NCBI GenBank assembly: GCA_001464195.1
Contig: LNEY01000032.1
Coordinates: 1-64,000, forward strand
Direction of reading: 5' to 3'
Origin: Burkholderiales bacterium Ga0077547
Lineage (GTDB): Bacteria; Pseudomonadota; Gammaproteobacteria; Burkholderiales; Burkholderiaceae_C
Length of the DNA: 64,000 bases
Part shown: positions 25,945 to 35,205 of the stretch, in pieces
Layout of the letters: each line of letters starts with the position of its first letter
Numbering within the stretch: position 1 is the stretch's first letter
Notes under the pieces: generated by a model
Told to the model about the DNA's origin: nothing
Databases searched by the model: none
The model's input: only the letters and a program-made list of their open reading frames with translations
Made by a program: the position numbers and the translations under genes

Positions 25945-26715
25945 ATGGCCCGAATTTTCTGCGTTGCCAATCAAAAGGGCGGGGTCGGCAAGACGACGAC
26001 AACGGTGAACCTGGCCGCCGGCTTGAGCAAGGTCGGTCAGCGCGTGCTGGTGGTTGACCTCGATCCGCAAGGCAATGCCACGATGGGTTCGGGCATCGAC
26101 AAGCGCACGCTGGAGCTGACGGTGTACGACGTGCTGCTCGAGAACGCGTCGATCTCTGAAGTCCGCCAGCGCAAGGACTCAGTGGGCTACGACGTGGTTG
26201 GCGCCAACCGCGAGCTGGCGGGTGCCGAGGTGGAATTGGTCGAGCTGGAACGCCGCGACCAGCGGCTGAAGACGGCGCTGGCTGCAGTGGATGCCGAGTA
26301 CGACTTCGTGCTGATTGACTGCCCTCCCTCGCTCAGCATGCTGACGCTGAACGGGCTGTGCAGCGCACACGGCGTGATCGTGCCGATGCAGTGCGAGTAC
26401 TTTGCGCTAGAAGGCTTGTCGGATCTGGTCAACACCATCAAGCAGGTGCATGCCAACCTGAACCCGGCACTGAAGATCATCGGCTTGCTGCGTGTGATGT
26501 TCGATCCGCGGATCACGTTGCAGCAGCAGGTCAGCGAGCAGCTCAAGTCGCACTTTGGCAGCAAGGTGTTCGACACCGTGATCCCGCGCAATGTGCGGCT
26601 GGCCGAAGCGCCGAGCTATGGGTTGCCCGGCGTTGTGTTCGACCCAGCGTCCAAAGGTGCTCAGGCCTTCGTGGCCTTTGCTCAGGAGATGGTCAGCCGC
26701 ATCGACACGATGTGA
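25945..26715 (+). CDS. parA: Chromosome partitioning ATPase ParA (Soj)
   Basis: ParA is the DNA-binding ATPase that moves ParB-parS complexes during origin segregation. The 256-residue protein begins ARIFCVANQKGGVGKTTTTVNLAA, with the deviant Walker A (KGGVGKTT). Walker A' follows in VLVVDLDPQGNATMGSG, and Walker B is FVLIDCPPSLSMLT. The short N-terminus without an HTH fits a chromosomal Soj. The usual partner parB is not next to it: argC (opposite strand) and an alpha/beta hydrolase gene lie between, 1.7 kb in all. The preceding 110-bp leader has a TATAAT box. Confidence 0.97.
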   Translation: MARIFCVANQKGGVGKTTTTVNLAAGLSKVGQRVLVVDLDPQGNATMGSGIDKRTLELTVYDVLLENASISEVRQRKDSVGYDVVGANRELAGAEVELVELERRDQRLKTALAAVDAEYDFVLIDCPPSLSMLTLNGLCSAHGVIVPMQCEYFALEGLSDLVNTIKQVHANLNPALKIIGLLRVMFDPRITLQQQVSEQLKSHFGSKVFDTVIPRNVRLAEAPSYGLPGVVFDPASKGAQAFVAFAQEMVSRIDTM

Positions 26716-26751
26716 GTGTTTGCTTTCAATTCGGGATCGACTGAATAAAGA

Positions 26752-27720
26752 TCAAAGGCCCAAGCCTTCATCGAGACCCAGGTGCACATTCATCGCCTGC
26801 ACGGCAGCGCCGCTGGCCCCCTTGCCCAGGTTGTCGAGTCGCGCCATCAGCAGCACCTGGGTGTCGCTGCCGAACACAAACAGATCGACCCGGTTGGTGT
26901 CGTTGCAGCCTTGCACATCGAAGAAGCCACTCGCCAGTGTGGCTTCGTCGCGCAGCGGCATCACGCGGATGAAGCGCTCACCCGCATAGCGCTGCTGCAG
27001 TGCCGCGTGCAGGTCTGTCGCACCCACCGTGCTACCCAGTTGCGAGAGATGTAAGGGCACACTGACGGCCAGGCCTTTGTAGAACGGTCCCACGACAGGC
27101 ATGAACACAGGCGGCGAAGCCAGGCCGGTGTGCGCTTTCATCTCGGGCAGGTGCTTGTGGGCCAGCGTCAGCGCGTAGGGGCGCGGTGCGGCCAGCGGGG
27201 CATCTGGTGCGGGCGATGCGCCGCCGGGTGCCAGCGCAGCTTCGTAGTCGCGGATCATGCTTTTGCCGCCACCCGAGTAGCCGGTGAGGGAGGTGGCGCT
27301 GACCGGTGCGGTGCTCGGAATCAACCCGGCATCGACCAGCGGTCGCAGCAGCAAGATGAATGCACTGGCATGGCAACCCGGGTTCGCGATGCGCTTGCTG
27401 GCGCGGATCGCCGCCCGTTGTCCTGGCGCCAGCTCGGGCAGGCCAAAGGCCCAGCCCGTCGCAGTGCGGTGCGCGGTGCTGGCGTCGATCAGGCAGGTGT
27501 GGGGGTTGGTGACCAGCGCGGCCGCTTCGCGTGAAGCGGCATCGGGCAGGCACAGAAATGCCACGTCTGCCGCGTTCAGCAGGCGCGCGCGTTCGGCCGC
27601 GTCCTTGCGCAGTTCCGGATCGATGCGCAGCACCTCGATGTCGTCTCTCTGCGCGAGATACTCGTGGATACGCAGGCCGGTCGTGCCCTCCTGGCCGTCG
27701 ACGAACACACGATGTTTCAT
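26752..27720 (-). CDS. argC: N-acetyl-gamma-glutamyl-phosphate reductase, type 2
   Basis: ArgC makes N-acetylglutamate semialdehyde, the third step of arginine synthesis. The 322-residue protein is of the shorter 'type 2' form: [25 protein letters not shown] at the N-terminus (NADP-binding TTG), [19 protein letters not shown], catalytic Cys in [12 protein letters not shown], and [11 protein letters not shown]. The residue after the catalytic Cys is His where most members have Tyr. ATG 27720 is preceded by a GGGGG run as ribosome site. It sits between parA and parB on the opposite strand. Confidence 0.94.
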   Translation of the reverse strand: MKHRVFVDGQEGTTGLRIHEYLAQRDDIEVLRIDPELRKDAAERARLLNAADVAFLCLPDAASREAAALVTNPHTCLIDASTAHRTATGWAFGLPELAPGQRAAIRASKRIANPGCHASAFILLLRPLVDAGLIPSTAPVSATSLTGYSGGGKSMIRDYEAALAPGGASPAPDAPLAAPRPYALTLAHKHLPEMKAHTGLASPPVFMPVVGPFYKGLAVSVPLHLSQLGSTVGATDLHAALQQRYAGERFIRVMPLRDEATLASGFFDVQGCNDTNRVDLFVFGSDTQVLLMARLDNLGKGASGAAVQAMNVHLGLDEGLGL

Positions 27721-27797
27721 GAAGCGCCCCCTGTGACTGAGCGGCGAGGATAAGCGAGCACGATGAACCTGCGGCCGACCGCGCAACGCCCACACGC

Positions 27798-28340
27798 ATG
27801 AATGAGACCGTTGAACCTCGTGTGCTGTTGCTGCCCGGCTGGAACGGCTCGGGCGCTTCGCACTGGCAAAGCCGCTGGGAGGCACGGTACGGGCATCGGC
27901 GCGTCGAGCAAGACGATTGGCTGTGGCCGCGCCGTGGCGACTGGATGGCCCGGCTCGACGAGGTGCTGCTCGAGGACGAGTCCCCGGCTGTGCTGGTGGC
28001 ACACAGCCTGGGCTGCCATCTGGTGGCGGCGTGGGCGGCCCACACGCAGCACACCGCGCGCGTCCGGGCTGCCTTGCTGGTCGCGCCCGCCGATCCGCAG
28101 CGCGACGACGCACCGCCGAACCTCTACAACTGGCGCCCCATCGTGCGCCAGCGGCTGCCGTTTGCCAGTCTGCTGGTGGCGAGCAGCAACGACCCTTGGT
28201 GCAGCCTGACGGAAGCCGCTGCGCTCGCGGCCGACTGGGGCAGTGCGTGGTGTCTGCTCGGTGCGCACGGGCACATCAATGGCGAGTCAGGGCTCGGCGA
28301 TTGGGATGCGGGCCATGCCTTGCTGAAGTCGCTGGTCTGA
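27798..28340 (+). CDS. RBBP9/YdeN-family alpha/beta hydrolase
   Basis: A 180-residue serine hydrolase of the RBBP9 (DUF1234) group. [19 protein letters not shown] is the family N-terminal block. The nucleophile elbow is [10 protein letters not shown] (Ser70), the acid is Asp132 in ASSNDPWCS, and the His is His159 in [15 protein letters not shown]. The triad is complete, so it should be active, but the substrate is unknown. It ends 58 bp before parB, with an inverted repeat between. It is transcribed with parB or behind a weak barrier. Confidence 0.9.
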   Translation: MNETVEPRVLLLPGWNGSGASHWQSRWEARYGHRRVEQDDWLWPRRGDWMARLDEVLLEDESPAVLVAHSLGCHLVAAWAAHTQHTARVRAALLVAPADPQRDDAPPNLYNWRPIVRQRLPFASLLVASSNDPWCSLTEAAALAADWGSAWCLLGAHGHINGESGLGDWDAGHALLKSLV

Positions 28341-28347
28341 GGCAACG

Positions 28348-28380
28348 CGCGCTGATCGTGGCGGACAGTCCATCAGCGCG
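28348..28380. promoter_or_regulatory. Inverted repeat in front of parB
   Basis: CGCGCTGAT (28348-28356) and ATCAGCGCG (28372-28380) form a perfect 9-bp inverted repeat with a 15-bp spacer, ending 18 bp before the parB ATG. It has no T-run, so it may be an operator or attenuating stem rather than a terminator. Confidence 0.45.
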
Positions 28381-28398
28381 ATACCGGACAATCTGGCC

Positions 28399-29328
28399 AT
28401 GGTCACCAAGAAACCCAAAGGCCTCGGCCTCGGCCTCGAAGCGCTGCTCGGACCCCGCGTCAAAGAGCCTGCCGACGCGTCAACCGCTGACGCCAGCGCA
28501 CCGCGCAGCCTGAAGCTCGTGCAGTTGCGACCCGGCAAGTACCAGCCACGCACGCGCATGGACGAGGGCTCGCTGTATGAGCTGGCCGAGAGCATCAAAG
28601 CGCAGGGGATCATGCAGCCGATCCTGGTGCGTCGTGTGCACGATCTGCTGGACGACGCAGCGCCCGACGCGCCGCACTACGAAATCATCGCGGGCGAACG
28701 CCGCGCGCGAGCCGCCAAGCTGGCCGGCCTCGACGAGGTGCCGGTACTGATCAGAGACGTGCCCGACGAGGCCGCCGCGGCGATGTCGCTGATCGAGAAC
28801 ATCCAGCGCGAAGACCTGAACCCGCTGGAAGAGGCGCAAGGCCTGAAGCGCCTCACCGACGAGTTCGGCATGACCCATGAGCGGGCCGCGCAAGCGGTTG
28901 GCCGTTCGCGCAGTGCCGCCAGCAATTTGCTGCGCTTGTTGAACCTGGTCGAGCCGGTGCAGCAGCTGCTGATGGCCGGCGATCTGGACATGGGCCATGC
29001 CCGTGCGCTGCTGTCACTCGATGGCGCTCGGCAAATCCTGACCGCGGGCGAGATCGTCGCGAAGAAGCTCAGCGTGCGCGAGGCCGAACGGCTGGTCGCC
29101 CGCGCCGACGACAGTGGCCGCCGGAAGCCTGCCACGCGCGCAGCGGCATCGAAATCACGCGATCTGCTGCGCATTGAGCAGGAGCTCTCCGATGTGCTGA
29201 CCGCCCGTGTCGAGGTGCGCGTCAAGAAGCGCACCGTGCGCGGCGAGCAGGGCGAGGTCTCGATCGCCTTTGGCTCACTCGATGAGCTCAACGGCCTGCT
29301 CGACAAACTCGGCCTCTCCAAGCGCTGA
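28399..29328 (+). CDS. parB: Chromosome partitioning protein ParB (Spo0J)
   Basis: ParB binds parS and slides along DNA as a CTP-dependent clamp, linking origins to ParA. The 309-residue protein starts with the typical KKPKGLGLGLEALLGP. The ParB/Srx CTP-binding domain includes RPGKYQPRTRMDEGSLYELAESIK and EIIAGERRARAAKLAG. IENIQREDLNPLEEAQGLK is followed by the HTH (HERAAQAVGRSRSAASNLLRLL, GHARALLSL). The C-terminal dimer domain ends with ELNGLLDKLGL. The gene is complete; parS targets are 2.6-3.8 kb upstream. Confidence 0.97.
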   Translation: MVTKKPKGLGLGLEALLGPRVKEPADASTADASAPRSLKLVQLRPGKYQPRTRMDEGSLYELAESIKAQGIMQPILVRRVHDLLDDAAPDAPHYEIIAGERRARAAKLAGLDEVPVLIRDVPDEAAAAMSLIENIQREDLNPLEEAQGLKRLTDEFGMTHERAAQAVGRSRSAASNLLRLLNLVEPVQQLLMAGDLDMGHARALLSLDGARQILTAGEIVAKKLSVREAERLVARADDSGRRKPATRAAASKSRDLLRIEQELSDVLTARVEVRVKKRTVRGEQGEVSIAFGSLDELNGLLDKLGLSKR

Positions 29329-29387
29329 CCTCGTCTGCCGCCGAAAGTTCGCGGCACTGCCATCTGCCATCCGCTTGATCGTGAGGT

Positions 29388-29408
29388 CAGCGGCAATGCG
29401 GGCCGCTG
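29388..29408. terminator. Hairpin downstream of parB
   Basis: CAGCGGC and GCCGCTG form a perfect 7-bp GC-rich stem with a 7-nt loop, 59 bp after the parB stop. No U-tract follows, so termination is possible but not certain. Confidence 0.35.
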
Positions 29409-29645
29409 CGTTAGACACGCATCGATCTGCGCTGTAGCAGGGAACCGTGAGCTTTGTTCAAGAGTCCCTACACCGGATGGGTTTCGAAAATCGTTGCGAC
29501 CAAAAGGCATACAAATTGCTGGTAATGTCGAGACGAAATTTTGGAACTGAGGGCGTGTTCACCTGCTTCTTGTGACTTGGCCTACTGCGGTTTGGAAGAA
29601 GCTTGAATCACAGTTGTTGGTGTCCGTGTTGATGTCGCGGAAAGC

Positions 29646-29679
29646 TCTGATGGAGCCCTGAAGCTAGGACTTCATCAGA
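29646..29679. promoter_or_regulatory. Stem-loop in the prkA leader
   Basis: TCTGATGGAG (29646-29655) pairs with CTTCATCAGA (29670-29679), giving 10 bp with one G-T pair. The 14-nt loop can form a further CCT/AGG stem. It lies about 60 bp before the prkA ATG, so it could act in the mRNA leader. Confidence 0.4.
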
Positions 29680-29740
29680 ACTTCCCCAGACGGTGGCGAA
29701 GCGGCTTGGCCATCGCCCCCTCCATCCACAGGAGATCGAC

Positions 29741-31663
29741 ATGGACGTGATCAGTCATTTCGCCGCGCGGTTCGAGCGCACGCGTGAAGAGGAACTCTCC
29801 ATCGAGGAGTACCTCGCCGAATGCAAGCGCAACCGGGTGGCGTATGCCAGCGCTGCCGAGCGCATGCTGCAGGCCATCGGCGAGCCGCAAACAGTGGACA
29901 CGCGCAACGACCCGCGCCTCTCCAGGCTGTTCGCCAACAAGGTCATCAAGATCTACCCCGCGTTCGCCGAGTTCTACGGCATGGAAGACGCGATCGAACA
30001 GGTGGTGAGCTACTTCCGCCACGCGGCTCAAGGCCTGGAAGAAAAGAAGCAGATCCTGTATTTGCTCGGCCCGGTGGGCGGCGGCAAGAGCAGCATCGCC
30101 GAACGGCTGAAACAGCTGATGCAGGAGGTGCCGTTCTACGCGATCAAGGGATCGCCGGTGAACGAGTCGCCGCTCGGGCTGTTCGATGCGATCGAGGACG
30201 GCCCGATCCTGGAGAAGGAATACGGCATTCCGCGCCGCTACTTGCAGCGTGTGCTGTCGCCTTGGGCGGTCAAGCGGCTCGAGGAGTTCGGCGGCGACAT
30301 CCGAAAGTTCAAGGTCATCAAGCGCTACCCGTCGGTGCTCAAGCAGGTCGGCATCGCGAAGACCGAGCCGGGGGATGAAAACAATCAGGACATCAGCTCG
30401 CTGGTCGGCAAGGTCGACATCCGCAAGCTCGAAACCTACGCGCAGGACGACCCCGACGCCTACAGCTTCTCCGGCGGCCTGTGCCTGGCCAACCAGGGCC
30501 TGCTTGAGTTTGTCGAGATGTTCAAGGCGCCCATCAAGGTGCTGCACCCGCTGCTGACCGCCACGCAGGAAAGCAACTTCAAGGGCACCGAGGGCTTCGG
30601 TGCGATCCCGTTCGATGGCGTGGTGCTGGCGCACAGCAACGAGAGCGAATGGAAGGCTTTCCGCAACAACAAGAACAACGAGGCCTTCCTCGACCGCATC
30701 TACATCGTCAAGGTGCCGTACTGCCTGCGCGTGAGCGAAGAGGTGAAGATCTACGAGAAGCTGCTGCGCGGCTCGTCACTGGCGCAGGCCACCTGCGCGC
30801 CAGGCACACTGAAGATGATGAGCCAGTTCGCCATCTTGACGCGTCTGAAGGAGCCCGAGAACTCCAGCCTCTATTCGAAGATGCTGGTCTATGACGGCGA
30901 GAACCTGAAGGACACCGACCCGCGCGCCAAGAGCTTCCAGGAGTACCGCGACTACGCCGGTGTCGACGAAGGCATGAGCGGCATCAGCACGCGCTTCGCG
31001 TTCAAGATCATCTCCAAGGTCTTCAACTTCGACAGCACCGAAGTCGCGGCCAACCCGGTGCACCTGATGTACGTGCTCGAGCAGCAGATCGAGCGCGAGC
31101 AGTTCCCGGCCGAGACCGAGCAGAAGTACCTCTCGTTCATCAAGGAGCATCTGGCGACCAAGTACGCCGAGTTCATTGGCAAGGAAATCCAGACCGCGTA
31201 CCTCGAAAGCTACAGCGAGTACGGGCAGAACATCTTCGATCGCTACGTCACCTATGCCGACTACTGGATCCAGGACCACGAGTACCGCGATACCGACACC
31301 GGCGAGGTGTTCGACCGCGGTTCGCTGAACGCCGAGTTGGAAAAAATCGAGAAGCCGGCGGGCATCAGCAACCCGAAGGACTTCCGCAACGAGATCGTCA
31401 ACTTTGTGCTGCGCGCGCGCGCCAACAACGCCGGCAACAACCCGGTGTGGACCAGCTACGAGAAGCTGCGCACGGTGATCGAGAAGAAGATGTTCTCGAA
31501 CACCGAGGAGTTGCTGCCGGTGATCAGCTTCAACGCCAAGGCCAGCGCCGACGAGGCCAAGAAGCACGAGGACTTCGTCACCCGCATGGTGGCCAAGGGC
31601 TACACCAGCAAGCAGGTTCGCCTGCTGTGCGAGTGGTACCTGCGCGTGCGCAAGTCGAGCTGA
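29741..31663 (+). CDS. prkA: PrkA/YeaG serine protein kinase
   Basis: A 640-residue AAA-type protein kinase/ATPase homologous to E. coli YeaG and B. subtilis PrkA, made under nitrogen or carbon starvation. The Walker A motif is GPVGGGKSSI (residues 110-119) and the Walker B area includes SNESEWKAFRNNKNNEAFLDR. The C-terminal PrkA domain contains FNFDSTEVAANPVHLMYVLE and IQTAYLESYSEYGQNIFDRY, where the kinase-like part is. Full length. AGGAG precedes ATG 29741. It heads the prkA-yeaH-spoVR operon with a long leader. Confidence 0.97.
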   Translation: MDVISHFAARFERTREEELSIEEYLAECKRNRVAYASAAERMLQAIGEPQTVDTRNDPRLSRLFANKVIKIYPAFAEFYGMEDAIEQVVSYFRHAAQGLEEKKQILYLLGPVGGGKSSIAERLKQLMQEVPFYAIKGSPVNESPLGLFDAIEDGPILEKEYGIPRRYLQRVLSPWAVKRLEEFGGDIRKFKVIKRYPSVLKQVGIAKTEPGDENNQDISSLVGKVDIRKLETYAQDDPDAYSFSGGLCLANQGLLEFVEMFKAPIKVLHPLLTATQESNFKGTEGFGAIPFDGVVLAHSNESEWKAFRNNKNNEAFLDRIYIVKVPYCLRVSEEVKIYEKLLRGSSLAQATCAPGTLKMMSQFAILTRLKEPENSSLYSKMLVYDGENLKDTDPRAKSFQEYRDYAGVDEGMSGISTRFAFKIISKVFNFDSTEVAANPVHLMYVLEQQIEREQFPAETEQKYLSFIKEHLATKYAEFIGKEIQTAYLESYSEYGQNIFDRYVTYADYWIQDHEYRDTDTGEVFDRGSLNAELEKIEKPAGISNPKDFRNEIVNFVLRARANNAGNNPVWTSYEKLRTVIEKKMFSNTEELLPVISFNAKASADEAKKHEDFVTRMVAKGYTSKQVRLLCEWYLRVRKSS

Positions 31664-31690
31664 GGTCCGTTGCCGCTCTGAAAGGAATTC

Positions 31691-32968
31691 ATGTTCCAGC
31701 AGATCATCGACCGGCGACTGGCGGGCAAGAACAAGTCGATCGGCAACCGCGAGCGGTTTCTCAGGCGCCACAAGGAGCAGATCCGCGAAGCCGTGAAACG
31801 CGCGGTCGATGGCCGCAGCATCCGCGATCTGGCGCAGGGCGAGGACATCCACATCCCGAAGCGCGACATCTCCGAGCCGGTGTTCCGACACGGGCAGGGC
31901 GGTACGCGCGACATGGTGCACCCAGGCAATCAGGACTATCTGCGTGGTGACCGCATTGCGCGGCCCAAAGGCGGCGGCGGCAGTGGGGGCGGGGGTCAGG
32001 CGAGCGATTCGGGTGAAGGCGATGACGACTTCGTCTTCCACCTGACCAAGGAAGAGTTCATGCAGGTCTTCTTCGACGACCTGGCCTTGCCCAACCTCGC
32101 TCGCACCACGCTGGCCGAGACGCCGGAGTTCAAGACGCACCGCGCGGGCTACAGCAGCGATGGCAACCCGAGCAACCTGCATGTGGTGCGCTCGATGCGC
32201 GGCGCGATCGGTCGGCGCATCGCGATCGGCAGCGAGTCCCGCCGCGAGCTGCACCGCCTTGAAGTGCAACTGGATCATCTGCTGAGCCACCCTGATCCGA
32301 ATCCGTACGAGGCTGAGATTGCGCCCTTGCGGCTGGAAGTCGAGACGCTGCGGGCACGCTTGAAGCGCATCCCCTACCTCGACCCGATCGACCTGCGCTA
32401 CCGCAGCCGTGTGCGTGTGCCGATGCCAACGTCGAAGGCGGTGATGTTCTGCCTGATGGATGTGTCTGGCTCGATGGACGAAGGGCGCAAAGATTTGGCC
32501 AAGCGCTTCTTCATCCTGCTCTATTTGTTCTTGACACGTCATTACGAGAAGATCGACATCGTCTTCATCCGCCACCACACCCAGGCGCAGGAGGTCGACG
32601 AGCAGAATTTCTTCCACTCCACTGAAACCGGCGGCACGGTGGTGTCAAGCGCGCTGGTGCTGATGGACGAGATCGCCCGCGCTCGCTATCCCACGTCCGA
32701 ATGGAACATCTACGGCGCGCAAGCCAGCGACGGCGACAACTGGCACCACGACAGCGGCCGCTGCCGCGAGATCCTGGCCAACCGCATCCTGCCGTTGTGC
32801 CGCTACTTCGCCTACGTGCAGGTGGCCGAGGAAGAGCAGAACCTGTGGGACGAATACGCTGCGCTGTCGGAAGAGAGCCCCGCCTTTGCGGTGCGCAAGG
32901 CCACCGAGGCCTCGCAGATCTACCCGGTGTTCCGTGATCTGTTCAAGAAGGAAGGGGCAACGGCATGA
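31691..32968 (+). CDS. yeaH: YeaH/YhbH family protein (DUF444)
   Basis: A 425-residue DUF444 protein, always found with PrkA. The N-terminus (IIDRRLAGKNKSIGNRERF) and SEPVFRHGQGG are family blocks. A Gly/Asp-rich linker lies near residues 95-115. The C-terminal part is von Willebrand A-like, with a MIDAS-type DVSGSMDEGRKDLAKRFF. It probably forms a complex with PrkA and SpoVR in stationary-phase stress. It follows prkA by 27 bp and overlaps spoVR by ATGA. Confidence 0.95.
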   Translation: MFQQIIDRRLAGKNKSIGNRERFLRRHKEQIREAVKRAVDGRSIRDLAQGEDIHIPKRDISEPVFRHGQGGTRDMVHPGNQDYLRGDRIARPKGGGGSGGGGQASDSGEGDDDFVFHLTKEEFMQVFFDDLALPNLARTTLAETPEFKTHRAGYSSDGNPSNLHVVRSMRGAIGRRIAIGSESRRELHRLEVQLDHLLSHPDPNPYEAEIAPLRLEVETLRARLKRIPYLDPIDLRYRSRVRVPMPTSKAVMFCLMDVSGSMDEGRKDLAKRFFILLYLFLTRHYEKIDIVFIRHHTQAQEVDEQNFFHSTETGGTVVSSALVLMDEIARARYPTSEWNIYGAQASDGDNWHHDSGRCREILANRILPLCRYFAYVQVAEEEQNLWDEYAALSEESPAFAVRKATEASQIYPVFRDLFKKEGATA

Positions 32969-34461
32969 GGCTGCCTGCGTCGAACGACTGGTCTTTCGAA
33001 TCGATCGACCAGTACCACGCGGTGATCCGCGAGACGGCTGAGAGCTTCGGCCTCGACACCTACCCGAACCAGCTCGAGATCATCACCGCCGAGCAGATGA
33101 TGGATGCCTACGCCAGCGTGGGCATGCCGGTGAACTACCGCCACTGGAGCTACGGCAAGGAGTTCATCTCGACCGAGAAGAACTACCGCCGCGGCCACAT
33201 GGGCCTGGCCTACGAGATCGTCATCAACTCCAACCCCTGCATCAGCTACCTGATGGAGGAAAACACGATGGCGATGCAGGCGCTGGTGATCGCGCACGCC
33301 GCCTACGGCCACAACAGCTTCTTCAAGGGCAACTACCTGTTCCGCATGTGGACCGATGCCGGGTCGATCATCGATTACCTGGTCTACGCGAAGAACTACA
33401 TCGCCGACTGCGAAGAGCAACACGGCCTCGACGCGGTGGAAACGCTGCTCGACAGCTGCCACGCGCTGATGAACCACGGCGTCGATCGCTACCGTCGCCC
33501 GAGCCGCAAGAGCTTGGCGCAGGAACTGGCCGCTCGCAAGGACCGCGAGGCCTATGCGCAGCGACAGGTCAACGAGATGTGGCGCACGCTGCCGCGCAAG
33601 TTGGGGCAGATCGCCGAAGAGGCGGAGGCACGGCGCTTTCCGGAAGAGCCGCAGGAGAACCTGCTGTACTTCATCGAGAAGAACGCGCCGCTGCTCGAAC
33701 CCTGGCAGCGCGAGGTGGTGCGCATCGTGCGCAAGGTCGCGCAGTATTTCTACCCGCAGCGGCAGACGCAGGTGATGAACGAGGGCTGGGCCACCTTTTG
33801 GCATCACCACCTGCTCAACACCATGTACGACCGCGGACACTTGAGCGATGGCGTGATGATCGAATGGCTGAAGTCGCACACCAACGTGGTCTACCAGCCA
33901 CCGGTCGGCCACAAGGCCTACAGCGGCATCAACCCGTATGCGCTGGGCTTCGCGATGTACACCGACATCAAGCGCATCTGCGAGGCACCGACCGAGGAAG
34001 ATCGGCAGTGGTTCCCGGCGATAGCTGGCGGCGACTGGCTGGAAACGCTCGACCACGCGATGCGCAATTTCAAGGATGAGAGCTTCATCGGCCAGTACCT
34101 GTCGCCCAAGCTGATGCGCGATTTCCGCCTGTTCGCGATCCACGACGACGAGAAGGAAAAAGAGCTCGAAATCTCGGCCATCCACGATGAAGCCGGTTAC
34201 CGCCGCCTGCGCGAATCGCTGTCCCGTCAGTACGACCTGGGCGAGCGCGAGCCCAACATCCAGGTCTGGAGCGTCAACCTGCGGGGTGACCGCTCACTGA
34301 CGCTGCGCCACAGCCAGCACAACGACCGACCGCTGAACGACAGCGCGAACGAGGTGCTGAAGCATGTGGCTCGGCTGTGGGGTTTTGGTGTTCACCTGGA
34401 GAGCGTGAAGGGCAATGGCGAGATCAGCAAGCGCTGGTCGGTGAGTGCGCCCGACAGCTGA
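32965..34461 (+). CDS. SpoVR family protein (YcgB-like)
   Basis: A 498-residue SpoVR/YcgB protein, third member of the prkA operon. Blocks typical of the family are WSYGKEFISTEKNYRRGHMGLAYE, HAAYGHNSFFKGNYLF, and NEGWATFWHHHLLNTMYDRG with its cluster of His and Glu that suggests a metal site. The last 100 residues contain DYSL-like and RHSQHNDRPL segments. The biochemical activity is unknown; in B. subtilis SpoVR takes part in spore cortex formation and in non-sporulating proteobacteria it is stress-linked. Complete and without signal peptide. Confidence 0.96.
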   Translation: MRLPASNDWSFESIDQYHAVIRETAESFGLDTYPNQLEIITAEQMMDAYASVGMPVNYRHWSYGKEFISTEKNYRRGHMGLAYEIVINSNPCISYLMEENTMAMQALVIAHAAYGHNSFFKGNYLFRMWTDAGSIIDYLVYAKNYIADCEEQHGLDAVETLLDSCHALMNHGVDRYRRPSRKSLAQELAARKDREAYAQRQVNEMWRTLPRKLGQIAEEAEARRFPEEPQENLLYFIEKNAPLLEPWQREVVRIVRKVAQYFYPQRQTQVMNEGWATFWHHHLLNTMYDRGHLSDGVMIEWLKSHTNVVYQPPVGHKAYSGINPYALGFAMYTDIKRICEAPTEEDRQWFPAIAGGDWLETLDHAMRNFKDESFIGQYLSPKLMRDFRLFAIHDDEKEKELEISAIHDEAGYRRLRESLSRQYDLGEREPNIQVWSVNLRGDRSLTLRHSQHNDRPLNDSANEVLKHVARLWGFGVHLESVKGNGEISKRWSVSAPDS

Positions 34462-34587
34462 CCGCCAGACGTTGACGTGCCTGGGCCGAGGGCGATTTGT
34501 CGTCCTGCAAAGCCGGGCCTGACTTCGGGCATCATCCAGCCCCGATCCGGCGCGATGCCGGGCGCATTAACGCAGCAGGCCCACCCC

Positions 34588-35169
34588 ATGTCGAACCGAC
34601 TCACACAGATCGCCACCCGCACCGGAGACGATGGCACCACCGGCCTGGGCGATGGCAACCGGGTGTCGAAGGACAGCCTGCGCGTGCACGCGATGGGCGA
34701 TGTCGATGAGCTGAATTCGCAGCTCGGTGTGCTGTTGGCCGAGCCGCTGCCGGGCGATGTTCGCGAGCTGCTGGTGGTGATCCAGCACGAGCTGTTCAAC
34801 CTGGGCGGCGAACTGTCGATCCCGGGCTACGAACTGCTGAAGACATCCGCGGTCATCCAGCTCGATGAGGCGCTGGCGCACTACAACGACCAGCTGCCGC
34901 GCCTGAAGGAATTCATCTTGCCCGCCGGCACGCGCAGTGCGGCACTGGCGCACGTGGCTCGCACGATCGCGCGGCGTGCGGAACGTGCGGTGGTGGCGCT
35001 GGCTGCGGGTGAAGCGGTGCGCGCTGAGCCGCGCCACTACCTGAACCGGCTGAGTGACCTTTTGTTCGTGCTGGCCCGGGTGCTCAACCGCGCCAACCTC
35101 GATGGCCTGGGCGGCGACGACGTTTACTGGAAGAGCGAGCGGCTCGCCCAGCAGGACGCGGCCGAATAA
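34588..35169 (+). CDS. ATP:cob(I)alamin adenosyltransferase, PduO type
   Basis: A 193-residue enzyme that adenosylates cob(I)alamin to coenzyme B12. The ATP-binding start TRTGDDGTTGLGDGNRVSKD is the PduO signature, followed by MGDVDELNSQLG, FILPAGTRSAALAHVARTIARRAER and the end YLNRLSDLLFVLARVLN. No signal peptide. ATG 34588 gives the canonical short N-terminus; the frame upstream is open but lacks conservation. The 126-bp leader has no cobalamin riboswitch box that I can see. A cobalamin-dependent MetH fragment is also encoded in this window. Confidence 0.95.
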   Translation: MSNRLTQIATRTGDDGTTGLGDGNRVSKDSLRVHAMGDVDELNSQLGVLLAEPLPGDVRELLVVIQHELFNLGGELSIPGYELLKTSAVIQLDEALAHYNDQLPRLKEFILPAGTRSAALAHVARTIARRAERAVVALAAGEAVRAEPRHYLNRLSDLLFVLARVLNRANLDGLGGDDVYWKSERLAQQDAAE

Positions 35170-35205
35170 AGAGGCAAAGAGGGCGGCAGAAGTGCGCCGC
35201 CACGC

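Larger units (their letters stand above)
29329..29740 (+). other. 412-bp intergenic leader of the prkA operon
   Basis: No credible gene is seen here. The stretch 29420-29600 is clearly less GC-rich than its surroundings, as expected for a promoter region. I cannot assign a -35/-10 pair or a sigma-54 box with confidence. It contains the two hairpins listed separately. Confidence 0.6.

Noticed and set aside
34462-34587. Possible cobalamin riboswitch before the PduO adenosyltransferase gene
   Set aside because: No B12-box-like GCCACTG element and no matching stem set were found in this 126-bp stretch.
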